From Lewinella sp. IMCC34183 (GTDB taxonomy: Bacteria; Bacteroidota; Bacteroidia; Chitinophagales; Saprospiraceae): a stretch of 64,000 bases of DNA. Below the pieces are notes generated by a model, which saw only the letters and a list, made by a program, of their open reading frames with translations, had not been told where the DNA came from and ran no database searches. The stretch lies in NCBI RefSeq assembly GCF_003390915.1, contig NZ_QMEM01000001.1, positions 682,001-746,000 of the forward strand, in the 5' to 3' direction. Below are positions 17,016-24,681 of this stretch, piece by piece (position 1 is the first letter of the stretch; each line of letters opens with the position of its first letter). The translations under genes were made by a program, and so were the position numbers.

Positions 17016-17050
17016 AAATTTAGAATGTAAAATTTTACATTCTAAATTTT
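17015..17050. terminator. 36-bp perfect AT-rich palindrome between convergent genes
   Basis: The sequence from AAAATTTAGAATGTAAAA to its exact complement is a perfect 36-base palindrome with no unpaired centre. Its first base is the last base of the serine dehydratase stop and its end overlaps the lptE stop (17051-17049). It ends in TTTT on both strands. A bidirectional terminator is the natural reading. Confidence 0.8.
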
Positions 17051-17555
17051 ACCAGTCGTCAGCAAAGGCCCGGTTGAAGATCTTCTCGTTCAGGTTTTCG
17101 AGGATGAAGGCGATGGCCTCATCCTGCACGCTGGCGAGCGTCTGATTGCCGTCGAAGGGGAACGACTCGGTGAAGTTGCTACGCCAGTTTTCGGCATCGG
17201 GGTCCCGCAGGTTGGTGTACTCAATGGCAACCACCACCGTCAGGCGGTTCTGCTTGGCGAAGGCGGCCGTCTCGTTGCCGGCGCTCGCGCCTTCCGCGGT
17301 CACCTGGAAATCGACCAGCGTACCGCGCAATTCAATGTCCGGATCCTCCTCAGTGACCACAAGGCGCGCCTCATCCCGGACCTTGTCGCGCAGGGATTCC
17401 GTAATGTCGAGGGCCAGCGTAGGCGGGGCACTCAGGGCATTATCCTCGAATACGGGGACAAAGGCCCGCTCCACGCCGGCGGGAATGGATATGCCGCGAA
17501 AGGTGTAGCAGGCCGTTAGGAGAAGGGTGAGGCAGTAAAGGGTCAGCAGACGCAT
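17049..17555 (-). CDS. lptE: LPS-assembly lipoprotein LptE (Bacteroidota type)
   Basis: 168 residues from the ATG at 17555, giving a lipoprotein signal MRLLTLYCLTLLLTAC. An in-frame extension to 17606 would read through the hairpin terminator of the upstream gene and is rejected. The mature part (YTFRGISIPAGVERAFVPVF, then SLRDKVRDEARL and GTLVDFQVT) matches the LptE family that plugs LptD in the outer membrane and helps place LPS. The partner lptD is not in the window. Confidence 0.82.
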   Translation of the reverse strand: MRLLTLYCLTLLLTACYTFRGISIPAGVERAFVPVFEDNALSAPPTLALDITESLRDKVRDEARLVVTEEDPDIELRGTLVDFQVTAEGASAGNETAAFAKQNRLTVVVAIEYTNLRDPDAENWRSNFTESFPFDGNQTLASVQDEAIAFILENLNEKIFNRAFADDW

Positions 17556-17567
17556 GGGAAGGAAACG

Positions 17568-17602
17568 AAAAAATCCCCGCCGGCGTTGCCGCCAGCGGGG
17601 AT
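17568..17602 (-). terminator. Intrinsic terminator after the Crp-type gene
   Basis: On the minus strand a GC-rich hairpin (ATCCCCGC/GCGGGGAT, with an inner GGCGG/CCGCC-type helix) is followed directly by six T's (complement of 17573-17568). It lies about 65 bases after the stop of the regulator at 17669 and 13 bases before the lptE start. Confidence 0.85.
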
Positions 17603-17668
17603 ACAAATTTTTGGGATCATAATGTTTGTTACACGCAAAGGTAGAAGGATTCCCGGGATAGAAAAGTC

Positions 17669-18361
17669 CTAAGCGGCGCTCGCGAGCAACTCGTCCATAT
17701 CGCGTACCAGAATACGGCCGCGGTTGAAGTAGATCAGGTTCTCCTTGCGGAGCTCGTTGAGGACCAGCGTCACCGTCTGCCGGCTGGTGCAGGTGATGTT
17801 GGCGATGTCCTGGTGGGTGAGGCTGTGCTTCAGCAGCATCTCGTACCCCACGCGGCGACCGCGCTCGCTGACGACCTGGTGCAGGAATCCGACGATCCGG
17901 CTGCGGGCATCCTTGAATATGAGGTCCTCCAGCTTGTGCTCGGCGGCCATCATACGCTTGCCGAACAGGTTGAGAATGCGGCGGCTCAGGACGGGGTTAC
18001 CAAAGATGATCCGCTGAAAGTCGGCCACGCGGATGGTGTAGTAATGCACCTCTTCCTTGAGCGACTGGGCCGTCTCGGAGCGGGTGGTCTCACCGACCAG
18101 GGAAAGCTCGCCGAAAACGGCTTCCGGGTGGATGAGTTGCTTGATCACCTCCTTACCCTCGTTGCTGTGGGTACTGATCTTGATCGGGCCCTTGGCCAGC
18201 AGGTAGATGTGCTCGCTGGCTTCACCGGGCTGGTAGATGACGGAGTAGCGGGGCTTTTTCTTAAACTCCATAGCCTCGCTGAGGCGTTTCTTTTCTTCGT
18301 TGCTGAGGCCGTCGAACAGATCGAATTGCTCGAGGAGGTTAATTTTGTTGACAGAATCCAT
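17669..18361 (-). CDS. Crp/Fnr-family transcriptional regulator
   Basis: 230 residues. An N-terminal cyclic-nucleotide-binding-like beta roll (YSVIYQPGEASEHIYLLAKG, then VFGELSLVGE) is followed by a long helix and a C-terminal winged helix (LTHQDIANITCTSRQTVTLVLNEL). There is no N-terminal Fe-S cysteine cluster as in Fnr, so it is closer to Crp. The effector is unknown. It is monocistronic: terminator at 17568-17602 downstream, structured leader at 18380-18431 upstream. Confidence 0.9.
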   Translation of the reverse strand: MDSVNKINLLEQFDLFDGLSNEEKKRLSEAMEFKKKPRYSVIYQPGEASEHIYLLAKGPIKISTHSNEGKEVIKQLIHPEAVFGELSLVGETTRSETAQSLKEEVHYYTIRVADFQRIIFGNPVLSRRILNLFGKRMMAAEHKLEDLIFKDARSRIVGFLHQVVSERGRRVGYEMLLKHSLTHQDIANITCTSRQTVTLVLNELRKENLIYFNRGRILVRDMDELLASAA

Positions 18362-18379
18362 GATTGCACGTTGTGGTTA

Positions 18380-18431
18380 GGACGAAGACCATTTGGTCTC
18401 CCGAGACGCCCGCAGACTTTTGTCTTCGTCC
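18380..18431 (-). other. Structured leader upstream of the Crp-type gene
   Basis: A 10-bp perfect outer stem (GGACGAAGAC at 18380-18389, GTCTTCGTCC at 18422-18431) encloses further small hairpins: ACCATTTGGT (18388-18397), GTCTCCCGAGAC (18396-18407) and AGAC-TTTT-GTCT (18414-18425). Some of these exclude each other. It lies 19-70 bases before the start codon. It could be an RNA switch, an operator or only a stable leader. Confidence 0.4.
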
Positions 18432-18517
18432 GTCTGTCTGTAGGACACGAAACCAGCCGTCCCCCCCTAAGCAAAAAGCATTTTGTTTCGAAAATTTCTT
18501 TCGTCGGGGGGATTGCC

Positions 18518-19066
18518 CTATCCTATCCGGTCCAATGCCACCCGCTGTAACGCCATAATGCTGAGCGCATCGGTGATCCGACCGTCGCGGGTCATCGCTA
18601 TGGCTTCGCGCAGGGGGACGCGGCGCAGTCGGAGGTCTTCGGTGTCTTCGGGCTCCGGGGCTTCCTGCCGCAGGTTGCGCGCGGTATAGACCACCCCCCA
18701 TTCGTCAGTTACGGAATTGCTCAGGTGAAATTCGAAAAGGCGCGTCCACTCCGTTGCGACCAGTCCGGTTTCCTCGCGCAATTCGCGCCGGGCCGTTTCG
18801 AGCGGGTCCGTTCCCACCGGGCATCCACCCTCGGGGATCTCCCAGCTGTAGGCATCGAGGGCGTAGCGGTACTGCCCCACCAGCCAGGTATGATCCGTTT
18901 CGTCAATCGGCACGACTCCCACCGCGTGATTCTTGTAGCGCACGAGGCCGTAAATTCCGTCGTTTCCCGCCGGGTTGATCACTTCGTGGTGCTCCACGCG
19001 GATCCAGGGGTTGTCGTAGCGGACGTCGGTCGACTTGCGGGTCCAGGGATTCGTTTCTTCTGCCAT
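18518..19066 (-). CDS. Nudix hydrolase (ADP-ribose pyrophosphatase-like)
   Basis: 182 residues from the ATG at 19066. The Nudix helix reads LETARRELREETGL, with the REUxEExGU core intact; the earlier Glu of the 23-residue consensus appears replaced by Thr (in GGCPVGTDP). The order (N-terminal beta domain, IPEGG before the box) fits ADP-ribose/nucleoside-diphosphate-sugar pyrophosphatases. The cupin gene ends 24 bases upstream on the same strand, so they are probably cotranscribed. Substrate not certain. Confidence 0.85.
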   Translation of the reverse strand: MAEETNPWTRKSTDVRYDNPWIRVEHHEVINPAGNDGIYGLVRYKNHAVGVVPIDETDHTWLVGQYRYALDAYSWEIPEGGCPVGTDPLETARRELREETGLVATEWTRLFEFHLSNSVTDEWGVVYTARNLRQEAPEPEDTEDLRLRRVPLREAIAMTRDGRITDALSIMALQRVALDRIG

Positions 19067-19089
19067 GGCCCAAAAGTAAGCGCCGGGGG

Positions 19090-19458
19090 CTACAGACGCT
19101 CGTAGTTCCGGACGGTCATGGGGCTGTCTACATCTCCCGTATGCCGGGTGGCAATGGGTTCCAGCAGCAGCAACCATACTTCCTCGTCCGGCGCGGTGCG
19201 GGGCCGGTGGCGGATTCCCCGGGGCACCACGTACAACTCGCCGGGGTGCAGGACCACGGGGTCCCGGTCCTCGAAATCGATGGTGAGCGTCCCCCGTACC
19301 ACGTGAAAGAGCTCGTCTTCTTCGGCGTGGTCGTGCCATACGAAGGTCCCCATTACCTTAGCCAGCTTTACGGCCTGCCCGTTGAGCTCCGCTACCACCT
19401 TGGGCGACCAGTGGTCGTTGAAGCGGGAAAACTTATCCTCGAGGTTGATTACGGACAT
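19090..19458 (-). CDS. Small single-domain cupin
   Basis: 122 residues. The metal-binding cupin motif 1 is clear (WHDHAEEDELFHVVRGTL, with HxH...E...H), and motif 2 follows as HPGELYVVPRGIRHRP. Such proteins bind a metal and are often isomerases or dioxygenases; no activity can be assigned. The start at 19458 is chosen because it gives a normal N-terminus (MSVINLEDKFSRF) and places a TACCTTGG box upstream. It is followed by the Nudix gene after 23 bases. Confidence 0.82.
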   Translation of the reverse strand: MSVINLEDKFSRFNDHWSPKVVAELNGQAVKLAKVMGTFVWHDHAEEDELFHVVRGTLTIDFEDRDPVVLHPGELYVVPRGIRHRPRTAPDEEVWLLLLEPIATRHTGDVDSPMTVRNYERL

Positions 19459-19490
19459 GGCTAACTGGTTTGTTGGGGGCCAAGGTAAGC

Positions 19491-21827
19491 TCACTTGAGG
19501 GTATAGCGCGCGCCCACGAACAGCCGTCGGCCCTGGTTGGGGGCAAACACGTAGGAGGGGTCGAAAGTGAGCGCCTGGGGATTGTCGGCCGTAGGCACTA
19601 CCCCACCCCCGGGCGCGAAGGTCACCTCCTTATCAAAGGGGTCGAAGGCCCGCGCGATACTATTTGCGGGCGGCGTAAAGTTCAGCAGGTTCTTTACTCC
19701 CAGGTACACTTCCGGTCCGGAGTCCCATTGCTTAGTGACCTGCAGGTTCTGCAGGCTGAACCACGGCGACCGGCCCGGCCGCTGATCGAGCTCGCCCAGC
19801 CGGGGCAGCAGCATGGGTCCGTACAGGTTGCCGGTGTAGTCCACCGACCAGCCCCGCGGCAGGGGCTGACTGATCCGCCATACCGCCGAGGCCGTCTCGG
19901 TGAGCAGTTGCCGCCGGCGGCGTCCACCGCTGACGGTATATACGTCCTGTACCGTGAGCCCCAGGTTGGCCGTGGCGCCGGAATTGAGGCTTAGGTCGAT
20001 CGCGAGGCTCCCACCCCGTGACACGGCGTGCCCGTCCAGGTTGGCGTAGATGATCTGGTTGGGATTGGTTTCGTAATCGGGCAGGATGCGGTTACCGAAT
20101 CGGGTATACCACAGGCTACCGTCGAAGCTAATAATGCCCGGACCCCAGTCGAAGATCCGCCGGACGTAATTGACGTTGCCGTTCCACGAGGTTTCGGGGC
20201 GGAGGGCCTCGGCAAAAACCGTCTCCCGGGCCCCGGTCAGCGCAGCGTGGTCCTCGGTGAAGACGTTGGCTACCCGGTAGCCGTTGCCCACGCTCAGGCG
20301 CAGGGTGTGCCCTCCATCGCGACCGGAATACTTGTAGTTCAGGCGGGGCGTCAGGATCATACCGTGGCGATTGTTGTGGTCGAGACGCAGTCCTGTCAGT
20401 AGCGTACTGCGTCGGCTGAGGGTCCACTCATCCTGGGCGAACAGCCCCGGCAGGGAGGTACGCGAGGGAGCGTTCGTCACTTCCCCGGCGGTGGCGGGGG
20501 TATTGTCGTCGTACCAGGTGTAGCGGTAGGCCGCCCCGAGGAGGAGATCGTGGTTGGTCACGTCGGCGGGGCGGTAGGTGAGCTGGCCGAACCCGATGTA
20601 CTGGGAACCCAGATAGATCGTACTCCCGTAGGCGCTGTCGTGGTAGTGCCCCGTCAGGCTGTACCGGAATTCCAGGGGGCGGGGCGTCGCGAAAGCGTAA
20701 GTGCCAAAGGTCTCCCACCGGTGGGTCTGGATGCTCTCTCCGTAGACCTCCTCCCCACCCCGGTATTCCGGGCCGTAGGCCAGTTGACCGCCCCAGCGGT
20801 CCTCGTAGAGGTAGCGTACGGCCACGGTCAGGGCGCGGTGGTCGGGCCGAGTGACGTTCCACTTGGAGAAAACGCTGACGCGGTCCTGCAGGGTGACATC
20901 CGTAAACCCGTCTCGGTTATCGTCGCGGGGATTTCCGTAGTGGAAGACGTTCGCCCCGAGCAGGGCGCGGACGCGGGTGCCGAGGTTTCGGGTAAGGCCG
21001 AGGTCAAGGTTGGTTTCGCCCCAGCCGGTAGTCATGGCATCGGCCGTAACCCGGGGGCCCGTACCGGGACTGCGGGTGATAACGTTGATGAGCCCCCCCA
21101 CCGCCTCGGAGCCGTACAGGGTGGAGGCTGGTCCTTTCACTACCTCGACCCGTTCGACCAGGGCCTGGGGGATACCGCTCAGCCCGTAGACGGACGCCAG
21201 GCCGCTGACGATCGGCATTCCGTCGATCAGGATCATAGTGTAGGGCCCCTCGAGTCCATTGACGTGGATATCTCCCGTGTTGCAGACGTTGCAGTTGAGC
21301 TGGGGGCGGATGCCGTTGACCTGCTGCAGGGACTCGAAGAAGCTCGGCGCGGGATTGGCCGCAAAGTATTCGGCGGTATATACCTCGATCGGTACGGGAC
21401 TGTTGCTGCGGCTCACGGGTTTCATGGATCCGCTCACCACCACTTGATCGAGCAACTCGCCCCGGGCTTGCAGTACCACGGTCAGCGGCTGTTTTGGGGG
21501 CAGGCGCACCGCTTCCTCCACCGGCTGGTACCCGAGGCTGGAAAAGCGCAGGCGGGCAGTATCACCGGACGGTACTTCGATCATAAAGGAACCGTCCGCA
21601 CCGGTGAGGGTACCCCGGTCCGTACCGGTAACCTGCACCGTAGCCGACTCGATCGGGAGGCCCTCCGCCGTTATGACCAGCCCCGTAATCAATTCCTGCG
21701 CCGCCAGGGATGTCCCGAACGGCAACGAACCGAGCAAGGAAAGAACGAGGGCACCCAGCCCCATAGGGGTTGGACTCCCCCACCCCACGGCACCCGCGCG
21801 CCGGCGCGAGTAAGCAATGTAAAACAT
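19491..21827 (-). CDS. TonB-dependent outer-membrane receptor
   Basis: 778 residues (756 from an alternative ATG at 21764 that leaves a compact signal peptide MGLGALVLSLLGSLPFG). After the signal comes a carboxypeptidase-regulatory-like beta domain (ITGLVITAEGLPIESATVQV), then the plug (VKGPASTLYGSEAVGGLINV) and a 22-strand type barrel ending in GRRLFVGARYTLK. The plug has an unusual CNVC pair (LNCNVCNTGDIHVNGLEG). It is divergent from a DtxR-type metal regulator with a shared operator, so uptake of iron, manganese or a metal complex is likely. The ligand is inference. Confidence 0.88.
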   Translation of the reverse strand: MFYIAYSRRRAGAVGWGSPTPMGLGALVLSLLGSLPFGTSLAAQELITGLVITAEGLPIESATVQVTGTDRGTLTGADGSFMIEVPSGDTARLRFSSLGYQPVEEAVRLPPKQPLTVVLQARGELLDQVVVSGSMKPVSRSNSPVPIEVYTAEYFAANPAPSFFESLQQVNGIRPQLNCNVCNTGDIHVNGLEGPYTMILIDGMPIVSGLASVYGLSGIPQALVERVEVVKGPASTLYGSEAVGGLINVITRSPGTGPRVTADAMTTGWGETNLDLGLTRNLGTRVRALLGANVFHYGNPRDDNRDGFTDVTLQDRVSVFSKWNVTRPDHRALTVAVRYLYEDRWGGQLAYGPEYRGGEEVYGESIQTHRWETFGTYAFATPRPLEFRYSLTGHYHDSAYGSTIYLGSQYIGFGQLTYRPADVTNHDLLLGAAYRYTWYDDNTPATAGEVTNAPSRTSLPGLFAQDEWTLSRRSTLLTGLRLDHNNRHGMILTPRLNYKYSGRDGGHTLRLSVGNGYRVANVFTEDHAALTGARETVFAEALRPETSWNGNVNYVRRIFDWGPGIISFDGSLWYTRFGNRILPDYETNPNQIIYANLDGHAVSRGGSLAIDLSLNSGATANLGLTVQDVYTVSGGRRRRQLLTETASAVWRISQPLPRGWSVDYTGNLYGPMLLPRLGELDQRPGRSPWFSLQNLQVTKQWDSGPEVYLGVKNLLNFTPPANSIARAFDPFDKEVTFAPGGGVVPTADNPQALTFDPSYVFAPNQGRRLFVGARYTLK

Positions 21828-21851
21828 AGATCGATCAGTTAACTAATCATT

Positions 21852-21873
21852 AAGTTAGCAAAGACTAACTTTG
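21852..21873. promoter_or_regulatory. DtxR-type operator overlapping the regulator's -7 box
   Basis: AAGTTAG (21852-21858) and CTAACTT (21865-21871) form a 7-bp inverted repeat with a 6-base spacer. The right arm overlaps TAACTTTG (21866-21873), an exact TAnnTTTG box for the plus-strand regulator, ending 30 bases before its ATG. A bound repressor would block both the regulator and the divergent TonB receptor. Confidence 0.65.
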
Positions 21874-21903
21874 TTTACCAAACTTAATTTCTACTTTCGG
21901 TCC

Positions 21904-22590
21904 ATGGCATCACCCACCGTGGAAAACTACCTGAAGGCGATCCTGGCGCTGAGCGGACAGCAGGGAACGGTTACCGTCAGTAACCTGAGCGCAACGCTCG
22001 GGGTCAGCAAGCCGTCGGCCAATAGTATGGTCAAGCGGCTGGACGAGCAGGGACTAGTGATCTACGAACGGTACCGGCCGCTGCGGCTTACCGAGGCGGG
22101 GAGGCGGCAGGCGGCGCTCATCGTACGGAAGCACCGATTGACGGAAATGTATCTGGTAAAGAAGATGGGTTTCGGCTGGGAAGAGGTCCACCCGATCGCC
22201 GAGCAGATCGAGCACATCGACAGTCCGGCCCTCTTCGAGCGGATGGATGAATTACTGGGCTCCCCGCATGCGGATCCCCACGGTTCTCCGATCCCGGACC
22301 GGGAGGGCAATCTACGCGAGCAGGGGGGCGACCGGCTGAGTGACTGCGGGGCGGGTACGGCCGTAAAGCTGGTGGGCCTGGATCACAGTACGCCGGACTT
22401 CCTGACCTACCTCGACTCCAAGCAACTGAAACTCGGGAGCCTGATTACGGTGGAGGAGGTGGAGGCCTTTGACGGAACGGTCACCCTGTCCTACGCGGGC
22501 CGCACGGCGGTCTTGCCGCGCGCGACGGCCGAAAAGCTCTTGGTGGCTAGACAATCTCCTCCTCCCGCTTCCGGTTCTTCCACCAGATAA
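21904..22590 (+). CDS. DtxR/MntR-family metal-dependent transcriptional regulator
   Basis: 228 residues. N-terminal winged helix (TVENYLKAILALSGQQG, NLSATLGVSKPSANSMVKRL), dimer/metal domain (RHRLTEMYLVKKMGFGWEEV, EQIEHI, PHADPHGSPIP) and a C-terminal SH3/FeoA-like domain (~150-220). The family senses Fe(II) or Mn(II) and represses uptake genes. The start at 21904 is chosen because the in-frame ATG-like codon at 21871 lies inside the -7 box. The 3' end overlaps the small gene at 22547 by 44 bases, tail to tail. Confidence 0.9.
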   Translation: MASPTVENYLKAILALSGQQGTVTVSNLSATLGVSKPSANSMVKRLDEQGLVIYERYRPLRLTEAGRRQAALIVRKHRLTEMYLVKKMGFGWEEVHPIAEQIEHIDSPALFERMDELLGSPHADPHGSPIPDREGNLREQGGDRLSDCGAGTAVKLVGLDHSTPDFLTYLDSKQLKLGSLITVEEVEAFDGTVTLSYAGRTAVLPRATAEKLLVARQSPPPASGSSTR

Positions 22591-22786
22591 AGGCGATGGC
22601 GCCCACGAGTACGTAGGGCATACCGAGCAGGTAAAGAATCCCCTGGTTGAGCCCTTGTCCTTCCGTACCCCCGTTAGCCAGATTGCTTTCGGCGGTGGCT
22701 CGACACATAGGGCACTGGGCCAGCAGATCGGTGCCGCCGGCGAGCAGCAGAACCAGGACGAGGCAAATGGGCAGCAGCTTTTTCAT
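22547..22786 (-). CDS. Small exported membrane protein with CPMC motif
   Basis: 79 residues: a signal-like helix (MKKLLPICLVLVLLLAGGTD), then AQCPMCRATAESN, then a second helix (YLLGMPYVLVGAIAFIWW) and a basic tail. Small CPxC proteins of this form accompany oxidase genes in Bacteroidota. The Cys pair faces the periplasm in the predicted topology and could bind copper or act in thiol chemistry, but no function is proven. It ends the SCO-like/DUF420 transcript; the gap to DUF420 is nine bases. Confidence 0.75.
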   Translation of the reverse strand: MKKLLPICLVLVLLLAGGTDLLAQCPMCRATAESNLANGGTEGQGLNQGILYLLGMPYVLVGAIAFIWWKNRKREEEIV

Positions 22787-22795
22787 GATAGCGGA

Positions 22796-23392
22796 TTAGG
22801 GGTAATAGGTACGGAGCATCAGGTAGACAACCGGACCGGTGATGGCTACGTAGAACCACAGCGGCCATACGTACCGGGCCATGCGGCGGTGGAGCATCCA
22901 TTTGCCGGCGATCGCCCGTACTGTAGTTAACAAAATAAAGGGTAAAAGGATGCCGGCGAGCGTGATGTGACTGATCAGGATAACGAGATACCAGGGGCGG
23001 GTACCGCTCACCGCGACCCGTTCGGCGTCGGACAGCACGCCATCGGCATTGGCATCGCCGAAAAGGACTTCGGGAGTGGTGAAGTGGTAGGCAACGTAGC
23101 ACAGCAGAAAAATCACCGACAAGCCAAGTGCCACCGCGTTGGCGTTGCGGTGCCGGACGAATTTTCCCTGCTTAACGAAGTACAGAGAAAACAGCAGGGC
23201 CACGGCGGTAAGGGCGTTCAGGGCAGCGTTGACGGCGGGCAGGAAGCTCACGTCCCAGTCAATGGGAAGACTCACTTCCCGCATCACGAAGACCAGGATG
23301 AGCACAACGGCCGAAAATACGTAGGTAGCCGTCTTGAGCCAGCCTTCGCTTTCCGGATAGGTGGTGAGTTCGGGATGGGGCCGTCCGTTCAT
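22796..23392 (-). CDS. DUF420 membrane protein with an EF-hand-like loop
   Basis: 198 residues with about five membrane helices and the DUF420 block WYLVILISHITLAGILLPF. DUF420 proteins occur in cytochrome oxidase gene clusters and are thought to help assembly (CtaM-like). Residues 113-124, DANADGVLSDAE, fit a calcium-binding EF-hand loop at every ligand position (D1, N3, D5, G6, E12), placed between two helices. The gene starts three bases before the stop of the SCO-like gene region ends, so they are cotranscribed. Confidence 0.85.
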   Translation of the reverse strand: MNGRPHPELTTYPESEGWLKTATYVFSAVVLILVFVMREVSLPIDWDVSFLPAVNAALNALTAVALLFSLYFVKQGKFVRHRNANAVALGLSVIFLLCYVAYHFTTPEVLFGDANADGVLSDAERVAVSGTRPWYLVILISHITLAGILLPFILLTTVRAIAGKWMLHRRMARYVWPLWFYVAITGPVVYLMLRTYYP

Positions 23393-23394
23393 GG

Positions 23395-24039
23395 TTACAG
23401 TTCTTTACCGCGGTCGAGGATGATTTCCTTTTTCTGGGGAAGAGGGATGATGAGAGATACGAGCTGGACCAGGCCGATAGTTTCGTCGCGGCGGGCGAGG
23501 TCGTAGTGCTTAACGATGGTCAGAGAGCTATCGACCAGGGCCACTACCGGCTGGATGCCGGGAGAGTCGTACGTGCCGAGCGGCAGGCGAAAATTCTCGG
23601 CCGTTTGCCCGAACGTCCGCTCGTCGGCGCGGAGAAAGCTGATCATCGGGTCGTCGGGCAGGTTGTAGGTATCGGCGAATGCGTCAGCCGCCCGGCTTGC
23701 AGAATCGGCCAGAACGATGGTGGTGAAGTAGAGATTCGGACTATCCTGGAACTGCTGGTACAGGCTGTCGAGCATGTGGCCGTACAGTCGGGTACCTTCC
23801 TCCTTGGTCGGATCGAGCCACCCCACTACCGTCATTGCCCCACGCAACTGATCCGGCAGCTGTCCCCGAACCGGCGTAAGGCGGTAGAGGTCGGGCATGG
23901 TGCCGTAGTCACCCTGGGTGAGGATCGCGTCCCGACGGTAGTTGGACCCCTGCCGCAGGTACAGGAACGAAATCAGGGGAAACACCACAAGCAATAGCAG
24001 CAGGACGCCCGAGTTCAGGAGTTTCTTCTTACCGGTCAC
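23395..24039 (-). CDS. SCO1/SenC-like protein lacking the copper-binding cysteines
   Basis: 214 residues from a GTG at 24039 (no ATG is available before 24198). One N-terminal membrane anchor (LLNSGVLLLLLVVFPLISFLYL), then a thioredoxin-like domain whose last strands read VVALVDSSLTIVKHYD, the pattern of SCO proteins. The position in the oxidase cluster also fits SCO, the chaperone that loads the CuA site. However, the CxxxCP motif is absent: the corresponding stretch reads VVGWLDPTKEEGT and the mature protein contains no Cys at all. It may be a degenerate SCO with another role. The homology call is moderate. Confidence 0.65.
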   Translation of the reverse strand: MTGKKKLLNSGVLLLLLVVFPLISFLYLRQGSNYRRDAILTQGDYGTMPDLYRLTPVRGQLPDQLRGAMTVVGWLDPTKEEGTRLYGHMLDSLYQQFQDSPNLYFTTIVLADSASRAADAFADTYNLPDDPMISFLRADERTFGQTAENFRLPLGTYDSPGIQPVVALVDSSLTIVKHYDLARRDETIGLVQLVSLIIPLPQKKEIILDRGKEL

Positions 24040-24133
24040 GGAATTTGCTTTGTTAGATAACGCGGGGGAAGCGGCACGGATGCGTGACCTCGGAATTATG
24101 ACGCCCAGGTGAGAAGGCGCCGGCCGGTACGAC

Positions 24134-24166
24134 AAAGGTCCGGGCACGTACCGAGCCCGGACCTTT
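24134..24166 (-). terminator. Terminator between subunit IV and the SCO-like gene
   Basis: A 12-bp perfect stem (AAAGGTCCGGGC at 24134-24145, GCCCGGACCTTT at 24155-24166) with a nine-base loop. It lies in the 152-base gap after the subunit IV stop, so the SCO-DUF420-CPMC genes probably have their own promoter. The run of T's is short on either strand. Confidence 0.7.
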
Positions 24167-24191
24167 GCCGTACTGCAATGACGGTATCCGT

Positions 24192-24608
24192 TTAGCAATC
24201 CAGCTCCAGCCGGAGAACGTCATGGGCCAGGCCGACGTCCCCGCCCTGGGGCACCTGCAGGGAGTTCTTGTACAGTACCTTCTCACGCTTTTCGCGCCAG
24301 GCATCACCTTCATTGAAGAAGGCGATCAGGGCCCAGATGAGCAGCATGGTGGGTAAGAGTACGGTCATGGCGAGGCCCTTGACCTCGTAGCCCATGTGCA
24401 TGAACTCGTAAATGATGAAGTACGCCTTATATACCGAAAGGCCGATGATGGCGAGGGAGGCAACGTAAATGAGCGGACGGATACTTTCCGCGAACTCGGC
24501 AGCCTTGAGCAGCGAGAGAAGAACTTCCGCAACGGTCACCGCCGCGAGCAAACCCAGCCCTTTCCAGACGGCGCTTTTGGACTCTTCGTAACTAAGGTGT
24601 TGTGCCAT
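24192..24608 (-). CDS. Cytochrome c oxidase subunit IV (prokaryotic type)
   Basis: 138 residues with three predicted membrane helices (~17-37, 45-65, 74-95 region) and the AYFIIYEFMHMGYEVK block that marks the short subunit IV of Bacteroidota oxidases. It is a non-catalytic membrane subunit. The start at 24608 gives MAQHLSYEESK. It follows the larger subunit III gene by 73 bases and ends the transcript before the hairpin at 24134-24166. Confidence 0.82.
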   Translation of the reverse strand: MAQHLSYEESKSAVWKGLGLLAAVTVAEVLLSLLKAAEFAESIRPLIYVASLAIIGLSVYKAYFIIYEFMHMGYEVKGLAMTVLLPTMLLIWALIAFFNEGDAWREKREKVLYKNSLQVPQGGDVGLAHDVLRLELDC

Positions 24609-24681
24609 GGGGAGATAATTTAGACCCGCCGGGCGGGAAGGTATGCGATGGATACGGGGCCGGATACGGCCCGGACAGCTA

